In this document: piece after piece, positions 7,517 to 15,461 of the stretch
Layout of the letters: every line of letters starts with the position of its first letter
Numbering within the stretch: the stretch's first letter is position 1
DNA from: Vibrio rhodolitus
GTDB taxonomy: Bacteria > Pseudomonadota > Gammaproteobacteria > Enterobacterales > Vibrionaceae
Direction: 5' to 3'
Length of the DNA: 32,256 nucleotides
NCBI RefSeq assembly: GCF_003350325.1
Contig: NZ_QLYZ01000031.1
Location: forward strand, 1-32,256
Position numbers and translations under genes: made by a program
The notes under the pieces: generated by a model
Seen by the model: the letters and a program-made list of their open reading frames with translations, nothing else
Database searches by the model: none
What the model was told of the DNA's origin: nothing

Positions 7517-8620
7517 CTAGTCGATAAGACCGTATTGTGAACCAAGAATATCAATGATCTCTTGTTTTGGATTTGCACTTAATACAATCGGGCGACCTGT
7601 CACTTTCTCTGCGATAGCTGTGTAGGTCTTGGAAACCCCCATTAAGGCATCGAGTGGGAGCTCGTTGTCACGTGCCAGTGCTTCACGCTCAGGCATACGA
7701 TCTTTGTTCAACAATATATCTGCATCTGGGAAGTGATTAAGTAAGAACTGGCGGAAATCTTCTTTCGAGTTCTCAACGATTTGACCTTGCTGGTACGCGG
7801 TTTTATCCCAAATGCGTGATGAGTCTGGTGTGCCGACTTCATCCATATAGATAAGCTTCTCATTGCCGGCAGCGTCGGTGACGTAGCCAAACTCAAACTT
7901 AGTATCGACAAAAATTTGGTCAACCTTATCTAATGCCTCACTGATAACATTAAACCCTTGCTTAAGTAGCTTTTCATACTCAGCAATATCAGCCGCAGAA
8001 GAAAAGTTAAACGCAGCGAAGTTGTCTTCGATGTTGTTGCGCGTAATGTTGACATCGTCGGCTTCTGGAACACCTGGAATACCCTTAAGAATGCCTTTGG
8101 TTGATGGCGTCATCAGTAACTCTGGTAAGACTTTGTCTTTTTCTAGACCTTCTGGCAGTTCAATACCGCAGAAATCACGTTCGCCTTTGCTGTAAGCACG
8201 CCACATTGAGCCAGTGATATATTTACGGCAGATCGCTTCAATCATAATCGGTTTGGCTTTTTGTACGATCCAGACCAGTGGGTGAGGTATGTCGAGGATG
8301 TGACTGTCAGCCAGACCATTTTGTTTAAAAAGCTCAAACCAGTGGTTTGAAACTGCGTTTAGCGCCGCTCCTTTACCAGGAACACCTTTCAAACCGCCTT
8401 CACCGCGCCAGATACAATCGAATGCTGAGATGCGATCACTGATCACCATAATGGCAAGAGGTGCATCAGGTGCTACATCATAGCCTTTCTCTTCAATTAG
8501 GCGTTGGCTATCTTCTTCGGTTAACCAATACACAGAGCGGACTTTACCACTGTGAACCGGCTTGTTAGTGCGAATAGGGAGATCGTCGTTAACGGCGAGG
8601 ACTTGATCAGCGAGACTCAT
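7517..8620 (-). CDS. purC: Phosphoribosylaminoimidazole-succinocarboxamide synthase (SAICAR synthase)
   Basis: Catalyses the ATP-dependent joining of aspartate to CAIR in purine biosynthesis, in the cytoplasm. Diagnostic segments: 'HSGKVRSVYWL' (N-terminal phosphate/ATP loop), 'ISDRISAFD', 'LPIPH'-equivalent 'ILDIPHPLVW', 'EAICRKYITGSMWRAYSKGER' and 'FVDTKFEFGYV...DEVGTPDSSRIW', the PurC signature. At 367 residues it is the long form found in Vibrio and relatives, not the ~237-residue E. coli type. It starts at the ATG at 8620, with agga 7 bases upstream. It is a single-gene unit with its own terminator. A PurR-type operator lies 83 bases upstream, as expected for purine repression. Confidence 0.97.
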   Translation of the reverse strand: MSLADQVLAVNDDLPIRTNKPVHSGKVRSVYWLTEEDSQRLIEEKGYDVAPDAPLAIMVISDRISAFDCIWRGEGGLKGVPGKGAALNAVSNHWFELFKQNGLADSHILDIPHPLVWIVQKAKPIMIEAICRKYITGSMWRAYSKGERDFCGIELPEGLEKDKVLPELLMTPSTKGILKGIPGVPEADDVNITRNNIEDNFAAFNFSSAADIAEYEKLLKQGFNVISEALDKVDQIFVDTKFEFGYVTDAAGNEKLIYMDEVGTPDSSRIWDKTAYQQGQIVENSKEDFRQFLLNHFPDADILLNKDRMPEREALARDNELPLDALMGVSKTYTAIAEKVTGRPIVLSANPKQEIIDILGSQYGLID

Positions 8621-8702
8621 GAGACATTCCTATCGTTTACATGAAATGAGTGAAGCAATTTGACAAGCATCATACCAGAAAAGTTTTCTGCTTCCAGATA
8701 AA

Positions 8703-8718
8703 AAGCAAACGATTGCGC
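8703..8718. promoter_or_regulatory. PurR operator upstream of purC
   Basis: The 16-mer aagcaaacgattgcgc matches the enterobacterial PurR consensus ACGCAAACGTTTTCGT at 12 of 16 positions, including the GCAAACG core, and has a symmetric GCAA...TTGC. It lies upstream of a purine biosynthesis gene, where a PurR box is expected. Confidence 0.75.
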
Positions 8719-8800
8719 AAATTTTTGCGCAGATGGATTAGCAAGCGCTAGAAATGGAAAATAATGAACTAAAAATAGCAAGGTGCAGTGTAAGTAGAAG

Positions 8801-8831
8801 GAAAGAAAGCCCCTAGGACCAGTTAGGGGCT
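8801..8831 (-). terminator. Rho-independent terminator of the sulA-like gene
   Basis: On the minus strand agcccctA (8831-8824) pairs with taggggct (8815-8808) over 8 bp around an 8-base loop. It is followed by ttctttc, about 58 bases past the sulA stop. Confidence 0.75.
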
Positions 8832-8888
8832 AAAGACAGTGCTGAATTTTGTTGAACTTGCGATTTATACGTATCAGTTGCCAAGCGA

Positions 8889-9278
8889 TTAGTGGAACTG
8901 ATTTTTTCTGCCTTCAACAAAAAATACTTCGCAGCCATGGCTTAGAGCTAAATCTTGTAATAGTGACTGGTTAAGGCAATCAATTTGATTAGAGGCAACC
9001 ACTGCGCTGGCATTACCGGACTTAATTGCCTTAATTACGATTTCCAGTTCAGATTGAGAATTAGAAGATTTGAGTTGGATGATCTTTTGGCAACTAACAT
9101 TGTTAGCAGCAAATTGTGAGTAATCTGGGCGAGGACACTCAGCGGTAAAGAAGATCCACTGCTGTTGCATAGAAAGACCAGCAAGACGATTCATTACGTT
9201 ATCGTCAATATTCATTGGCTGCGTAGGTTGAGCCAAAACATTGTACTTAGAGATAGTTTGAGTATGTGAATGAATCAT
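8889..9278 (-). CDS. sulA: SulA-like SOS cell-division inhibitor
   Basis: SulA blocks FtsZ assembly during the SOS response. The 129-residue product carries the SulA-type core 'QQQWIFFTAECPRPDYSQFAANNVSCQKIIQLKSS' followed by 'AIKSGNASAVVASN', which matches the SulA/RecA-like fold where 'W-x-x-x-x-A-x-x-R-P' and 'AL-x-SGN-x-S-x-V' are conserved. The start is taken as the ATG at 9278, which has AAGGACAG upstream; an in-frame ATG at 9299 abuts the LexA box and would be within the promoter. It is shorter than E. coli SulA (169 aa) mainly at the N-terminus. The perfect LexA box just upstream supports the call. Sequence similarity to E. coli SulA is modest, so the name rests partly on context. Confidence 0.82.
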   Translation of the reverse strand: MIHSHTQTISKYNVLAQPTQPMNIDDNVMNRLAGLSMQQQWIFFTAECPRPDYSQFAANNVSCQKIIQLKSSNSQSELEIVIKAIKSGNASAVVASNQIDCLNQSLLQDLALSHGCEVFFVEGRKNQFH

Positions 9279-9300
9279 GGTTACTGTCCTTATATACATG

Positions 9301-9316
9301 CTGTATGTCTATACAG
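9301..9316. promoter_or_regulatory. LexA (SOS) box of sulA
   Basis: ctgtatgtctatacag fits the LexA consensus CTGT-N8-ACAG exactly. It sits 22 bases upstream of the ATG at 9278, where it would overlap the promoter. Confidence 0.92.
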
Positions 9317-9481
9317 TAGTTGTTTTGCATATATTGGTCAAGCAATTTGTTTGATAAATAAACGAATTAAAGCTGGGAAGATATAAGAAACAAACATAAA
9401 TCATTGATAATTAGAATTTATATTTAATTGTGGCGGATCGGGAGAAATGTGATGTGAATAGTGAAAGGTGGCAATCAACAG

Positions 9482-9528
9482 CTGTATATCGCCGCTGTAC
9501 AGTACTGTATAGCAAGGGTATACAGTAC
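9482..9528. repeat. Cluster of CTGTA half-sites with a perfect 10-bp inverted repeat
   Basis: gtactgtata (9502-9511) and tatacagtac (9519-9528) are perfectly complementary around a 7-base spacer and are followed by tttt. Just to the left, CTGT-N13-ACAG occurs at 9482-9502. The right-hand palindrome is also CTGT-N13-ACAG (9505-9525), so the same spacing occurs twice with a 23-base period. The spacing is not the N8 of LexA. It could be an operator or a hairpin ending a short transcript. No gene was recognised in 9317-9590. Confidence 0.6.
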
Positions 9529-9590
9529 TTTTACACAGTGCTTTGTGCTATTTCTATATTGTGACTGGGTTTGTCTCAGTGAGGTTGAGG

Positions 9591-10298
9591 CTATAGAAAT
9601 CGCTGCGGATAGTCGCTAAAAATGGCGTCTAGATTTTGTAAGTGCGTGAGCTGATTTGGATTGTTAACGGTATAACACCACACTTGGTAACCGGCTTGTT
9701 GCAACTGGGTCACTTGCTGTTTGTTGGTTTTATTCACGTTCAAGTTGCACGCAACGGCATCAACCTCTTGCAGCAGTTGCCAATCTTGGCTGGAGAGCTT
9801 TTCACTCAGTACTGCGATTGGGTAGCTAATTTTAGCTTGATGGACGGCGCGTAACGTCGGGTGATCAAAGCTGGAAATAAGAATGCGCTCTTGAGGTAGT
9901 TTAAACTGCTCTAGTAACGATTTAAGTTCGGATACCGTTTCGCTGTAGCGATGGGTATCAATCTTCACTTCAATGTTCAAGCCAATTTCCAACGGTGCTA
10001 TTAACGTTAATAACTGCTTTAAAGTGAGAATGGGTTGGTAGTTGAACTGTGGTGCAAACCAGCCACCAAAATCAAACTGTTGCAATTCTTCTAACGTATA
10101 TTGGTCCACTCGACCAAAGCCGTTGCTACAGCGATCAATGGTATGGTCGTGACACACCACTAACTGATTATCTTTGGTTGGCTGAACATCGACCTCAATC
10201 CACTTTAATCCCATATCGATGGCAGCCTGAATACTGACTAGGGTATTTTCGGGATAGAGCCCTGCGACTCCTCTGTGCCCAACGATAGTTAATGCCAT
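9591..10298 (-). CDS. ugpQ: Glycerophosphodiester phosphodiesterase, cytosolic UgpQ type
   Basis: Hydrolyses glycerophosphodiesters to glycerol 3-phosphate and an alcohol. The GDPD signature is complete: His8-Arg9 in 'VGHRG', 'PENT' with Glu17, Glu35 and Asp37 in 'WIEVDVQ', His50 in 'VVCHDHTIDR', and 'NIEVKID' further on. 'WCYTVNNPNQL' and 'IFSDYPQ' close the TIM barrel. At 235 residues with no signal peptide it fits the cytosolic UgpQ type rather than periplasmic GlpQ. The ATG at 10298 is preferred over 10304 because gagg is then 7 bases upstream, while at 10304 it would touch the start codon. It stands alone; the ugp transporter genes are not in the window. Confidence 0.92.
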   Translation of the reverse strand: MALTIVGHRGVAGLYPENTLVSIQAAIDMGLKWIEVDVQPTKDNQLVVCHDHTIDRCSNGFGRVDQYTLEELQQFDFGGWFAPQFNYQPILTLKQLLTLIAPLEIGLNIEVKIDTHRYSETVSELKSLLEQFKLPQERILISSFDHPTLRAVHQAKISYPIAVLSEKLSSQDWQLLQEVDAVACNLNVNKTNKQQVTQLQQAGYQVWCYTVNNPNQLTHLQNLDAIFSDYPQRFL

Positions 10299-10408
10299 TG
10301 ACATTCCTCTATGATCATTTTGCCCGCTAAGTGGGCTTACTTTTTAAAGCCATTTTAGCGACATCTATTAGCCACTGAAAACCATTACGTGGAATGAATT
10401 TACCAAAT

Positions 10409-10454
10409 TTGTCTCACTCAATGAGAATTAACTTAATGGTGTGAAGTGAGACAA
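10409..10454. promoter_or_regulatory. Widely spaced 10-bp inverted repeat between ugpQ and the TRAP genes
   Basis: ttgtctcact (10409-10418) and agtgagacaa (10445-10454) are perfectly complementary, 26 bases apart. Inside the left arm, tctca-ctcaa-tgaga (10411-10425) forms a smaller palindrome. The position, in the divergent 550-base gap, suggests an operator for ugpQ and/or the TRAP operon. The rest of 10305-10854 is AT-rich, with no reading frame or RNA I can support; a good Shine-Dalgarno for the TRAP gene lies at its end. Confidence 0.5.
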
Positions 10455-10854
10455 CTTTTGCGTCTGATGTTTTTTTGTTCGCCCATCAAACTTCGATAAA
10501 ACAACGCGTTAGTGAAAACTAGCTCATTTATATCAGCAATTTCTAAAATTGAAATTTAGCAGTCATTCTCGAAGGATGAGAAAGTGAACAAATTGTTTCT
10601 TATTGGATTTTGCTCGTGCATGTTAATTTTTTTGACGACATAGGTAGGAAGATTGATATGTATTCATCAGTAACAGAAAACTGATGACATATTTATGCAG
10701 TTTAAACATTATTTTTAAGTGGTATCCCTGCAAGGATTTAGTGTGTATTTGCCGTTACATATAGGTTTGGTGGTGATTTATTATGAATTGCCACCATTTA
10801 TAGACGAAAATACTATTCACTAGCTTATTTTGGGGAATTATAAGGAATTGTTAA

Positions 10855-11826
10855 ATGAAAGGATTAGCACTTGTCTCTGTTATTTCTGTAGCTTTAGGTG
10901 GATTCTCTTTTGGTGAGAATGTTGAGGCGTCAGATCAATTTGTCACTATCGGCACCGGTGGTCAAACTGGGGTTTATTACGTCGCTGGTCAGTCAATCTG
11001 CCGCTTCGTTAACCGCGGTGGTGAAGAGCATGGTATTAAGTGTAATGCGCCGGCTAGTGGTGGTGGCGTTGCTAACGTTAACGGGCTTCGCAGCGGCGAG
11101 TATAACTTTGGCATCATGCAGTCCGATCACCAGTTCAAGGCGATGAAAGGCGTAGCTCCGTTCCAAAATAGCCAACCAATGGAAGATATTCGTGCGGTGT
11201 TCTCTTTGCAAAGTGAAGTGTTTACCATTTTGGCGCGCAAAGATGCCAACGTAACCCATTTTGAACAGCTTCAAGGCAAACGAGTGAACATCGGTAACCC
11301 AGGCTCTGGTCAGCGCGACACCTTCGAACAAATCATGGCAGAGAAGGGGTGGGAACCATCGGTATTTAGCTTAGTTTCTGATCTTAAGCCAGCTGAACAA
11401 GCATCAGCGATGAGTGATAACAACATTGATGCAATGAGCTACTTTGTTGGTCACCCAAATGGTGCTATTCAAGAAGCATCAACTACGACAGATGCGGTTC
11501 TTGTCGCTGTAACGGGACCTGAAATTGACAAGCTGCTCGCTGATAAAGCCTACTTCACCAAAGCCGTTATTCCTGGTGGTATGTACCGTGGTAACCCAGA
11601 TGACACACCATCAATTGGTGGTAAAGCGGTTCTTTCAACCACAGCAGAAACCGACCCTGAGCTTGTTTACCAACTGGTGAAGTCAGTGTTTGATAACGTC
11701 GACCGCTTCAAGCGTCTGCACCCAGCATTTAAAGATCTACAAGAAAGCGAAATGATCAAAGTGGGCCTGTCAGCTCCGCTGCATGAAGGGGCGGTTCGTT
11801 ATTACAAAGAACGCGGTTGGATGTAA
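10855..11826 (+). CDS. TAXI-family TRAP transporter solute-binding protein
   Basis: The periplasmic receptor of a tripartite ATP-independent (TRAP) uptake system. A signal peptide ends about residue 26 (hydrophobic core, then 'VEASDQ'). The mature part begins 'FVTIGTGGQTGVYYVAGQSIC', the hallmark of TAXI (TRAP-associated extracytoplasmic immunogenic) proteins. It continues with 'ASGGGVANVNGLRSGEYNFGIMQSD' and 'KRVNIGNPGSGQRDTFEQIM', which line the ligand cleft. Characterised TAXI receptors include glutamate/glutamine binders, one from Vibrio cholerae, so an acidic amino acid or related acid is a reasonable guess; the ligand cannot be read from sequence. aagga lies 8 bases before the ATG. The fused membrane component follows after 160 bases containing two hairpins. 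Confidence 0.93.
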   Translation: MKGLALVSVISVALGGFSFGENVEASDQFVTIGTGGQTGVYYVAGQSICRFVNRGGEEHGIKCNAPASGGGVANVNGLRSGEYNFGIMQSDHQFKAMKGVAPFQNSQPMEDIRAVFSLQSEVFTILARKDANVTHFEQLQGKRVNIGNPGSGQRDTFEQIMAEKGWEPSVFSLVSDLKPAEQASAMSDNNIDAMSYFVGHPNGAIQEASTTTDAVLVAVTGPEIDKLLADKAYFTKAVIPGGMYRGNPDDTPSIGGKAVLSTTAETDPELVYQLVKSVFDNVDRFKRLHPAFKDLQESEMIKVGLSAPLHEGAVRYYKERGWM

Positions 11827-11881
11827 ACCGCTAACCAAAGATGAATTTTCAAACTTTATTTTAATAAGTTACATCTAAAAC

Positions 11882-11970
11882 GGTGAGCCCAAAAGGGCTT
11901 ACCAAATGCTTTGATTTCCCTTTGCTTCTAAGCCCTACAAGGGTCCCATTATCGGTAGGGCTTAGCTTTT
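11882..11970 (+). terminator. Two hairpins between the TRAP binding-protein and permease genes
   Basis: Hairpin 1: ggtgagccc (11882-11890) pairs with gggcttacc (11895-11903), one G-U, 4-base loop, no T run. Hairpin 2: ctaagccctac (11928-11938) pairs with gtagggcttag (11955-11965), 11 bp perfect, followed by ctttt. The second can act as a partial terminator and the first can protect the upstream mRNA. This fits the common need for more binding protein than permease. Confidence 0.7.
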
Positions 11971-11986
11971 TAATACGAGATTTATT

Positions 11987-14590
11987 ATGGATAAACCGAT
12001 GTCTGCAACTGCAGCTCCGACGTCGGCAGAAGAGTTGATCGCTCAGGATGTTGGCGCTCGTTTACCAGGTGGAGTGATGGAGAAATCTATCGCTCTGCTT
12101 GCGCTGTTTTGGTCACTATTTCAACTTTGGATAGCTTCGCCATTGCCGTTTATTATTGGCTTTGGTGTTATGAATGATACAGAAACCCGCGCCATTCACT
12201 TAGGCTTTGCGTTGCTGCTGGCGTTTTTGGTTTTTCCTGCATTTAAACGTTCGCCGCGCGACCGAGTTCCTGTAACGGATCTGATGTTCGGTTTGATTGC
12301 CTGTGCATCTTCACTCTACTTATTTGTTCTCTATGAAGAGTTAGCCACCCGTCCGGGTATTTTGACCACTGGTGACTTCGCTACTGCGCTAATTGGTTTG
12401 CCGCTTTTACTTGAAGCTGCCCGTCGCGTATTGGGTCCAGCTCTTCCGCTGATCGCATTAGTGTTTATTGGATACAGTTTAGCCGGTCCATGGATGCCAG
12501 GGCTATTGTCGCATCGCGGCGTCCAACTTGATGCACTGGCGAATCACCAATGGATCACCACAGAAGGTGTGTTTGGTATTGCGCTTGGCGTATCAACCAG
12601 CTTTGTTTTCTTGTTTGTTTTGTTCGGCGCGCTACTCGAAAGAGCAGGGGCAGGACATTACTTTATTCAACTGGCGTTCAGTATGCTAGGGCACTTGCGT
12701 GGCGGTCCGGCGAAAGCGGCAGTAGTGGCATCAGGTTTAACGGGTTTAATCTCGGGCTCTTCGATTGCTAACGTAGTAACAACCGGTACATTTACCATCC
12801 CAATGATGCGTAAAGTGGGCTTTAGCTCTGAAAAAGCCGGTGCGGTTGAAGTTGCATCTTCGGTTAACGGGCAAATTATGCCGCCCGTAATGGGCGCTGC
12901 GGCGTTTTTGATGGTGGAGTATGTCGGTATTCCTTATGTTGAAATCATCAAACATGCCTTTTTGCCAGCGGCGATTTCTTATATCGCGCTGCTGTATATC
13001 GTGCATTTGGAAGCATTAAAGCTAGGCATGCAGCCGCTTGATACCGCTAAGTCTAAGCCTTGGTTGACCCGTTTAATTGGCTTTGCTTTTGGGGTCGCGC
13101 TCGTTAGTGGTATCTCGCTGGTGGTTTACTATGGTTTGGGCTGGTTAAAACCAATGCTTGGTGACTATACCTTGCAAGGTGTAGCAGTGCTGCTTGCCTT
13201 CACCTACCTTGGGTTACTAAAAATTGCCGCGAGCAATGAGCCTTTGCCAGAGGAAGACCCAGACAAACCGCTTGATCAACTGCCTAATACTCGCCAAGTG
13301 TTATTGTCAGGCTTACATTACCTACTGCCGGTGGTGGTATTGGTGTGGTGTCTGATGGTTGAGCGTCTATCTCCGGGGCTGTCGGCGTTTTGGGGCTCGG
13401 TGATCTTAGTGGTTATCGTGCTAACCCAGCGCCCATTGCTAAATTGGCTGCGCAAAGATGGTAAGCACAACTACGGCAGCGCTAAAGATGGCGTGGTGGA
13501 TTTACGTGAAGGCTTAGTCGCAGGCGCACGTAACATGATTGGCATCGGCATCGCGACTGCAACGGCAGGGATTATCGTTGGTGCTGTATCGCAAACAGGG
13601 GTTGGATTGGTGCTGGCGGACCTGGTTGAGATCCTCTCGATGGGCAATCTCGTACTTATGCTGCTTTTGACGGCGCTGCTCAGCCTTATCCTTGGTATGG
13701 GATTGCCAACCACTGCCAACTATATTGTGGTTTCAAGTTTGCTGGCGCCAGTCATTGTTACTCTCGGTGAACAGCATGGCTTGATCGTGCCATTAATCGC
13801 GGTGCACCTATTTGTGTTTTACTTTGGCATCATGGCAGATGTAACGCCACCAGTCGGCTTGGCTTCCTTTGCAGCAGCTGCGGTGTCAAAAGGGGACCCA
13901 ATCAAGACAGGCTTAACTGCTTTTTACTACAGCTTACGTACCGCTGCACTGCCATTTTTGTTTATCTTTAACACCGATCTATTGTTGATTGATGTGGATT
14001 GGGCGCACGGCATCGCTATTTTTGTGGTATCGACGATTGCGATGTTGATCTTCGCCGCTGCCACGCAGGGTTGGTTCCTCACCCGTAATAAATGGTACGA
14101 AGGTGTGCTGCTGTTATTAGTCGCCTTTACGCTGTTTAGACCAGCTTACTGGGTTGACCAAGTGGTTGAGCCGTATCAATCCAGCCCGCCTGCGGAGCTT
14201 GCACAGACACTGAGCACGCTTGAAGAGGGCAGCGTTGTACGCATGCGAATTAGTGGTGAAGATAGTGTCGGTAAGATGCGTGATTTCTCAGTGTTGTTCG
14301 AAGTACCCACTGGTGAAAGCGGGCAGGATAGGTTGGATGCTTTGGGCATTGCCACTTATCAACAAGGTCAAGATACCTTAATCGATGTAGTTGGTTTTGC
14401 CAGCCCAGCAGAAGCGGCGGGCTTACAGTTTGATCAACAAATTGTTGATGTTCGCGTCCCTGTAGAACGCTTTGCCAAAGAATGGATGTGGATTCCTGCG
14501 TTGCTCTTGTTTGGTTTAGTCGTGTTGATGCAGCGCAGACGATTAGCCAACCAAGCATCATTAGAAAGCGCGCAAACTAAAGCAGTTTAG
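11987..14590 (+). CDS. TRAP transporter fused permease (DctQM type) with C-terminal DUF3394 domain
   Basis: An 867-residue inner-membrane protein combining the small (Q) and large (M) TRAP subunits. Many hydrophobic segments run from residue ~30 to ~720. The large-subunit core includes 'SGLTGLISGSSIANVVTTGTFTIPMM', 'GAVEVASSVNGQIMPPVMGAAAFLM' and 'LGMGLPTTANYIVVSSLLAPVI...ADVTPPVGLA', which are typical TAXI-TRAP permease motifs. The last ~150 residues ('VEPYQSSPPAELAQTL...ERFAKEWMWIPALLLFG') form the DUF3394 extension found in a subset of these permeases, with a final TM helix. Uptake is driven by an ion gradient, usually Na+ in marine bacteria. It is co-transcribed with the binding protein, with attenuation by the hairpins between them. 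Confidence 0.93.
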   Translation: MDKPMSATAAPTSAEELIAQDVGARLPGGVMEKSIALLALFWSLFQLWIASPLPFIIGFGVMNDTETRAIHLGFALLLAFLVFPAFKRSPRDRVPVTDLMFGLIACASSLYLFVLYEELATRPGILTTGDFATALIGLPLLLEAARRVLGPALPLIALVFIGYSLAGPWMPGLLSHRGVQLDALANHQWITTEGVFGIALGVSTSFVFLFVLFGALLERAGAGHYFIQLAFSMLGHLRGGPAKAAVVASGLTGLISGSSIANVVTTGTFTIPMMRKVGFSSEKAGAVEVASSVNGQIMPPVMGAAAFLMVEYVGIPYVEIIKHAFLPAAISYIALLYIVHLEALKLGMQPLDTAKSKPWLTRLIGFAFGVALVSGISLVVYYGLGWLKPMLGDYTLQGVAVLLAFTYLGLLKIAASNEPLPEEDPDKPLDQLPNTRQVLLSGLHYLLPVVVLVWCLMVERLSPGLSAFWGSVILVVIVLTQRPLLNWLRKDGKHNYGSAKDGVVDLREGLVAGARNMIGIGIATATAGIIVGAVSQTGVGLVLADLVEILSMGNLVLMLLLTALLSLILGMGLPTTANYIVVSSLLAPVIVTLGEQHGLIVPLIAVHLFVFYFGIMADVTPPVGLASFAAAAVSKGDPIKTGLTAFYYSLRTAALPFLFIFNTDLLLIDVDWAHGIAIFVVSTIAMLIFAAATQGWFLTRNKWYEGVLLLLVAFTLFRPAYWVDQVVEPYQSSPPAELAQTLSTLEEGSVVRMRISGEDSVGKMRDFSVLFEVPTGESGQDRLDALGIATYQQGQDTLIDVVGFASPAEAAGLQFDQQIVDVRVPVERFAKEWMWIPALLLFGLVVLMQRRRLANQASLESAQTKAV

Positions 14591-14613
14591 ATAAAGCCGC
14601 GCGTATAAAACGC

Positions 14614-14640
14614 ACGCCCAGTGAATGCTGGGCGTATTTC
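14614..14640 (+). terminator. Likely terminator of the TRAP operon
   Basis: acgcccag (14614-14621) pairs perfectly with ctgggcgt (14628-14635) around a 6-base loop. The following tract (atttcta) is only weakly T-rich. It lies 24 bases after the permease stop. Confidence 0.65.
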
Positions 14641-14791
14641 TATCGGTTCGCCCAATCAATCTTCCCACCTAATCAATACCGAGCTGACAAAGCTGCACCT
14701 TATTAAGGCGGTAAGTAAATTGTTAGCGCCGCTTGTACCGATAATAATTGCGATTTAGAATCAGCGTCTTTGTTGTTTGCTGCGAATCAAA

Positions 14792-15460
14792 ATGTCTAAG
14801 ATCCTAGTTGTTGATGATGACTTAGAGCTATGTGAGTTAATCTCTGAAGTTCTAACTGTCGAGGGTTACCACGTAACGTGTGTCCATTGTGGAGAGAGTG
14901 CTCTGCAATATATCGAAAAGAACTCGGTCGACTTAGTGTTGTTAGACGTGATGTTGCCAAAATTAAGCGGTTTGCAAGTGGCTCGCCGTATTTGTCAGCG
15001 ATTCGCCACACCGATCCTAATGCTCACCGCGCTTAATGATGAAGCATCAATGTTAGATGGCTACCAAGCAGGCGCAGACCAATACGTTGCCAAGCCGTTT
15101 AAAGTACCTGAGTTGCTGACTCGCATTAAAGCGATATTCCGTCGAGTTGGGTTAGAGAAGCAGCGTCAAAATAGTGCGATTGCAGATGGCAGCTTTGGCG
15201 ACGCGATATCTGGGTTGCCATTTACTAGTACCGAAGCCGATTTACTTAACTACTTAGTGCGAAATGAAGGCATCGTTGTCTCTAAAGCTGAGCTGCAAAT
15301 TGAAGTGCTTAAAAAAGAGCTCAGCCCATTTGACCGAAATCTAGATATGCATATCAGCAATTTACGCAGAAAGTTAGTTGAGGCAGGCATGTCAAAACAA
15401 CACATTAAAACAGTGCGTGGCAAAGGATATAGTTTCGTTGCTAGCGTAAGAGATTGTTAG
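14792..15460 (+). CDS. OmpR-family response regulator
   Basis: A DNA-binding response regulator of 222 residues. The receiver domain (1-118) has the acidic pair in 'VVDDDLELC', the phospho-acceptor Asp52 in 'LVLLDVMLP', Thr in 'MLTAL' and Lys in 'VAKPF'. The C-terminal winged-helix domain (about 140-222) has 'FTSTEADLLNYLV', 'DRNLDMHISNLRRKL' and 'IKTVRGKGYSF', as in CpxR-like regulators. The frame opens at a TTG at 14777, but the ATG at 14792 gives the standard MSKILVVDDD start. The partner kinase starts one base after its stop codon, so the two are translated together. It lies just downstream of the TRAP operon; whether it controls that operon is unproven. Confidence 0.94.
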   Translation: MSKILVVDDDLELCELISEVLTVEGYHVTCVHCGESALQYIEKNSVDLVLLDVMLPKLSGLQVARRICQRFATPILMLTALNDEASMLDGYQAGADQYVAKPFKVPELLTRIKAIFRRVGLEKQRQNSAIADGSFGDAISGLPFTSTEADLLNYLVRNEGIVVSKAELQIEVLKKELSPFDRNLDMHISNLRRKLVEAGMSKQHIKTVRGKGYSFVASVRDC

Positions 15461-15461
15461 C

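Noticed and set aside
9505..9525. Second LexA box for sulA
   Set aside because: The CTGT and ACAG halves are 13 bases apart, not 8, so it does not fit LexA binding.
10993..11331. Minus-strand reading frame of 112 codons in the TRAP binding-protein gene
   Set aside because: It is a shadow of the TAXI gene, with no recognisable product.
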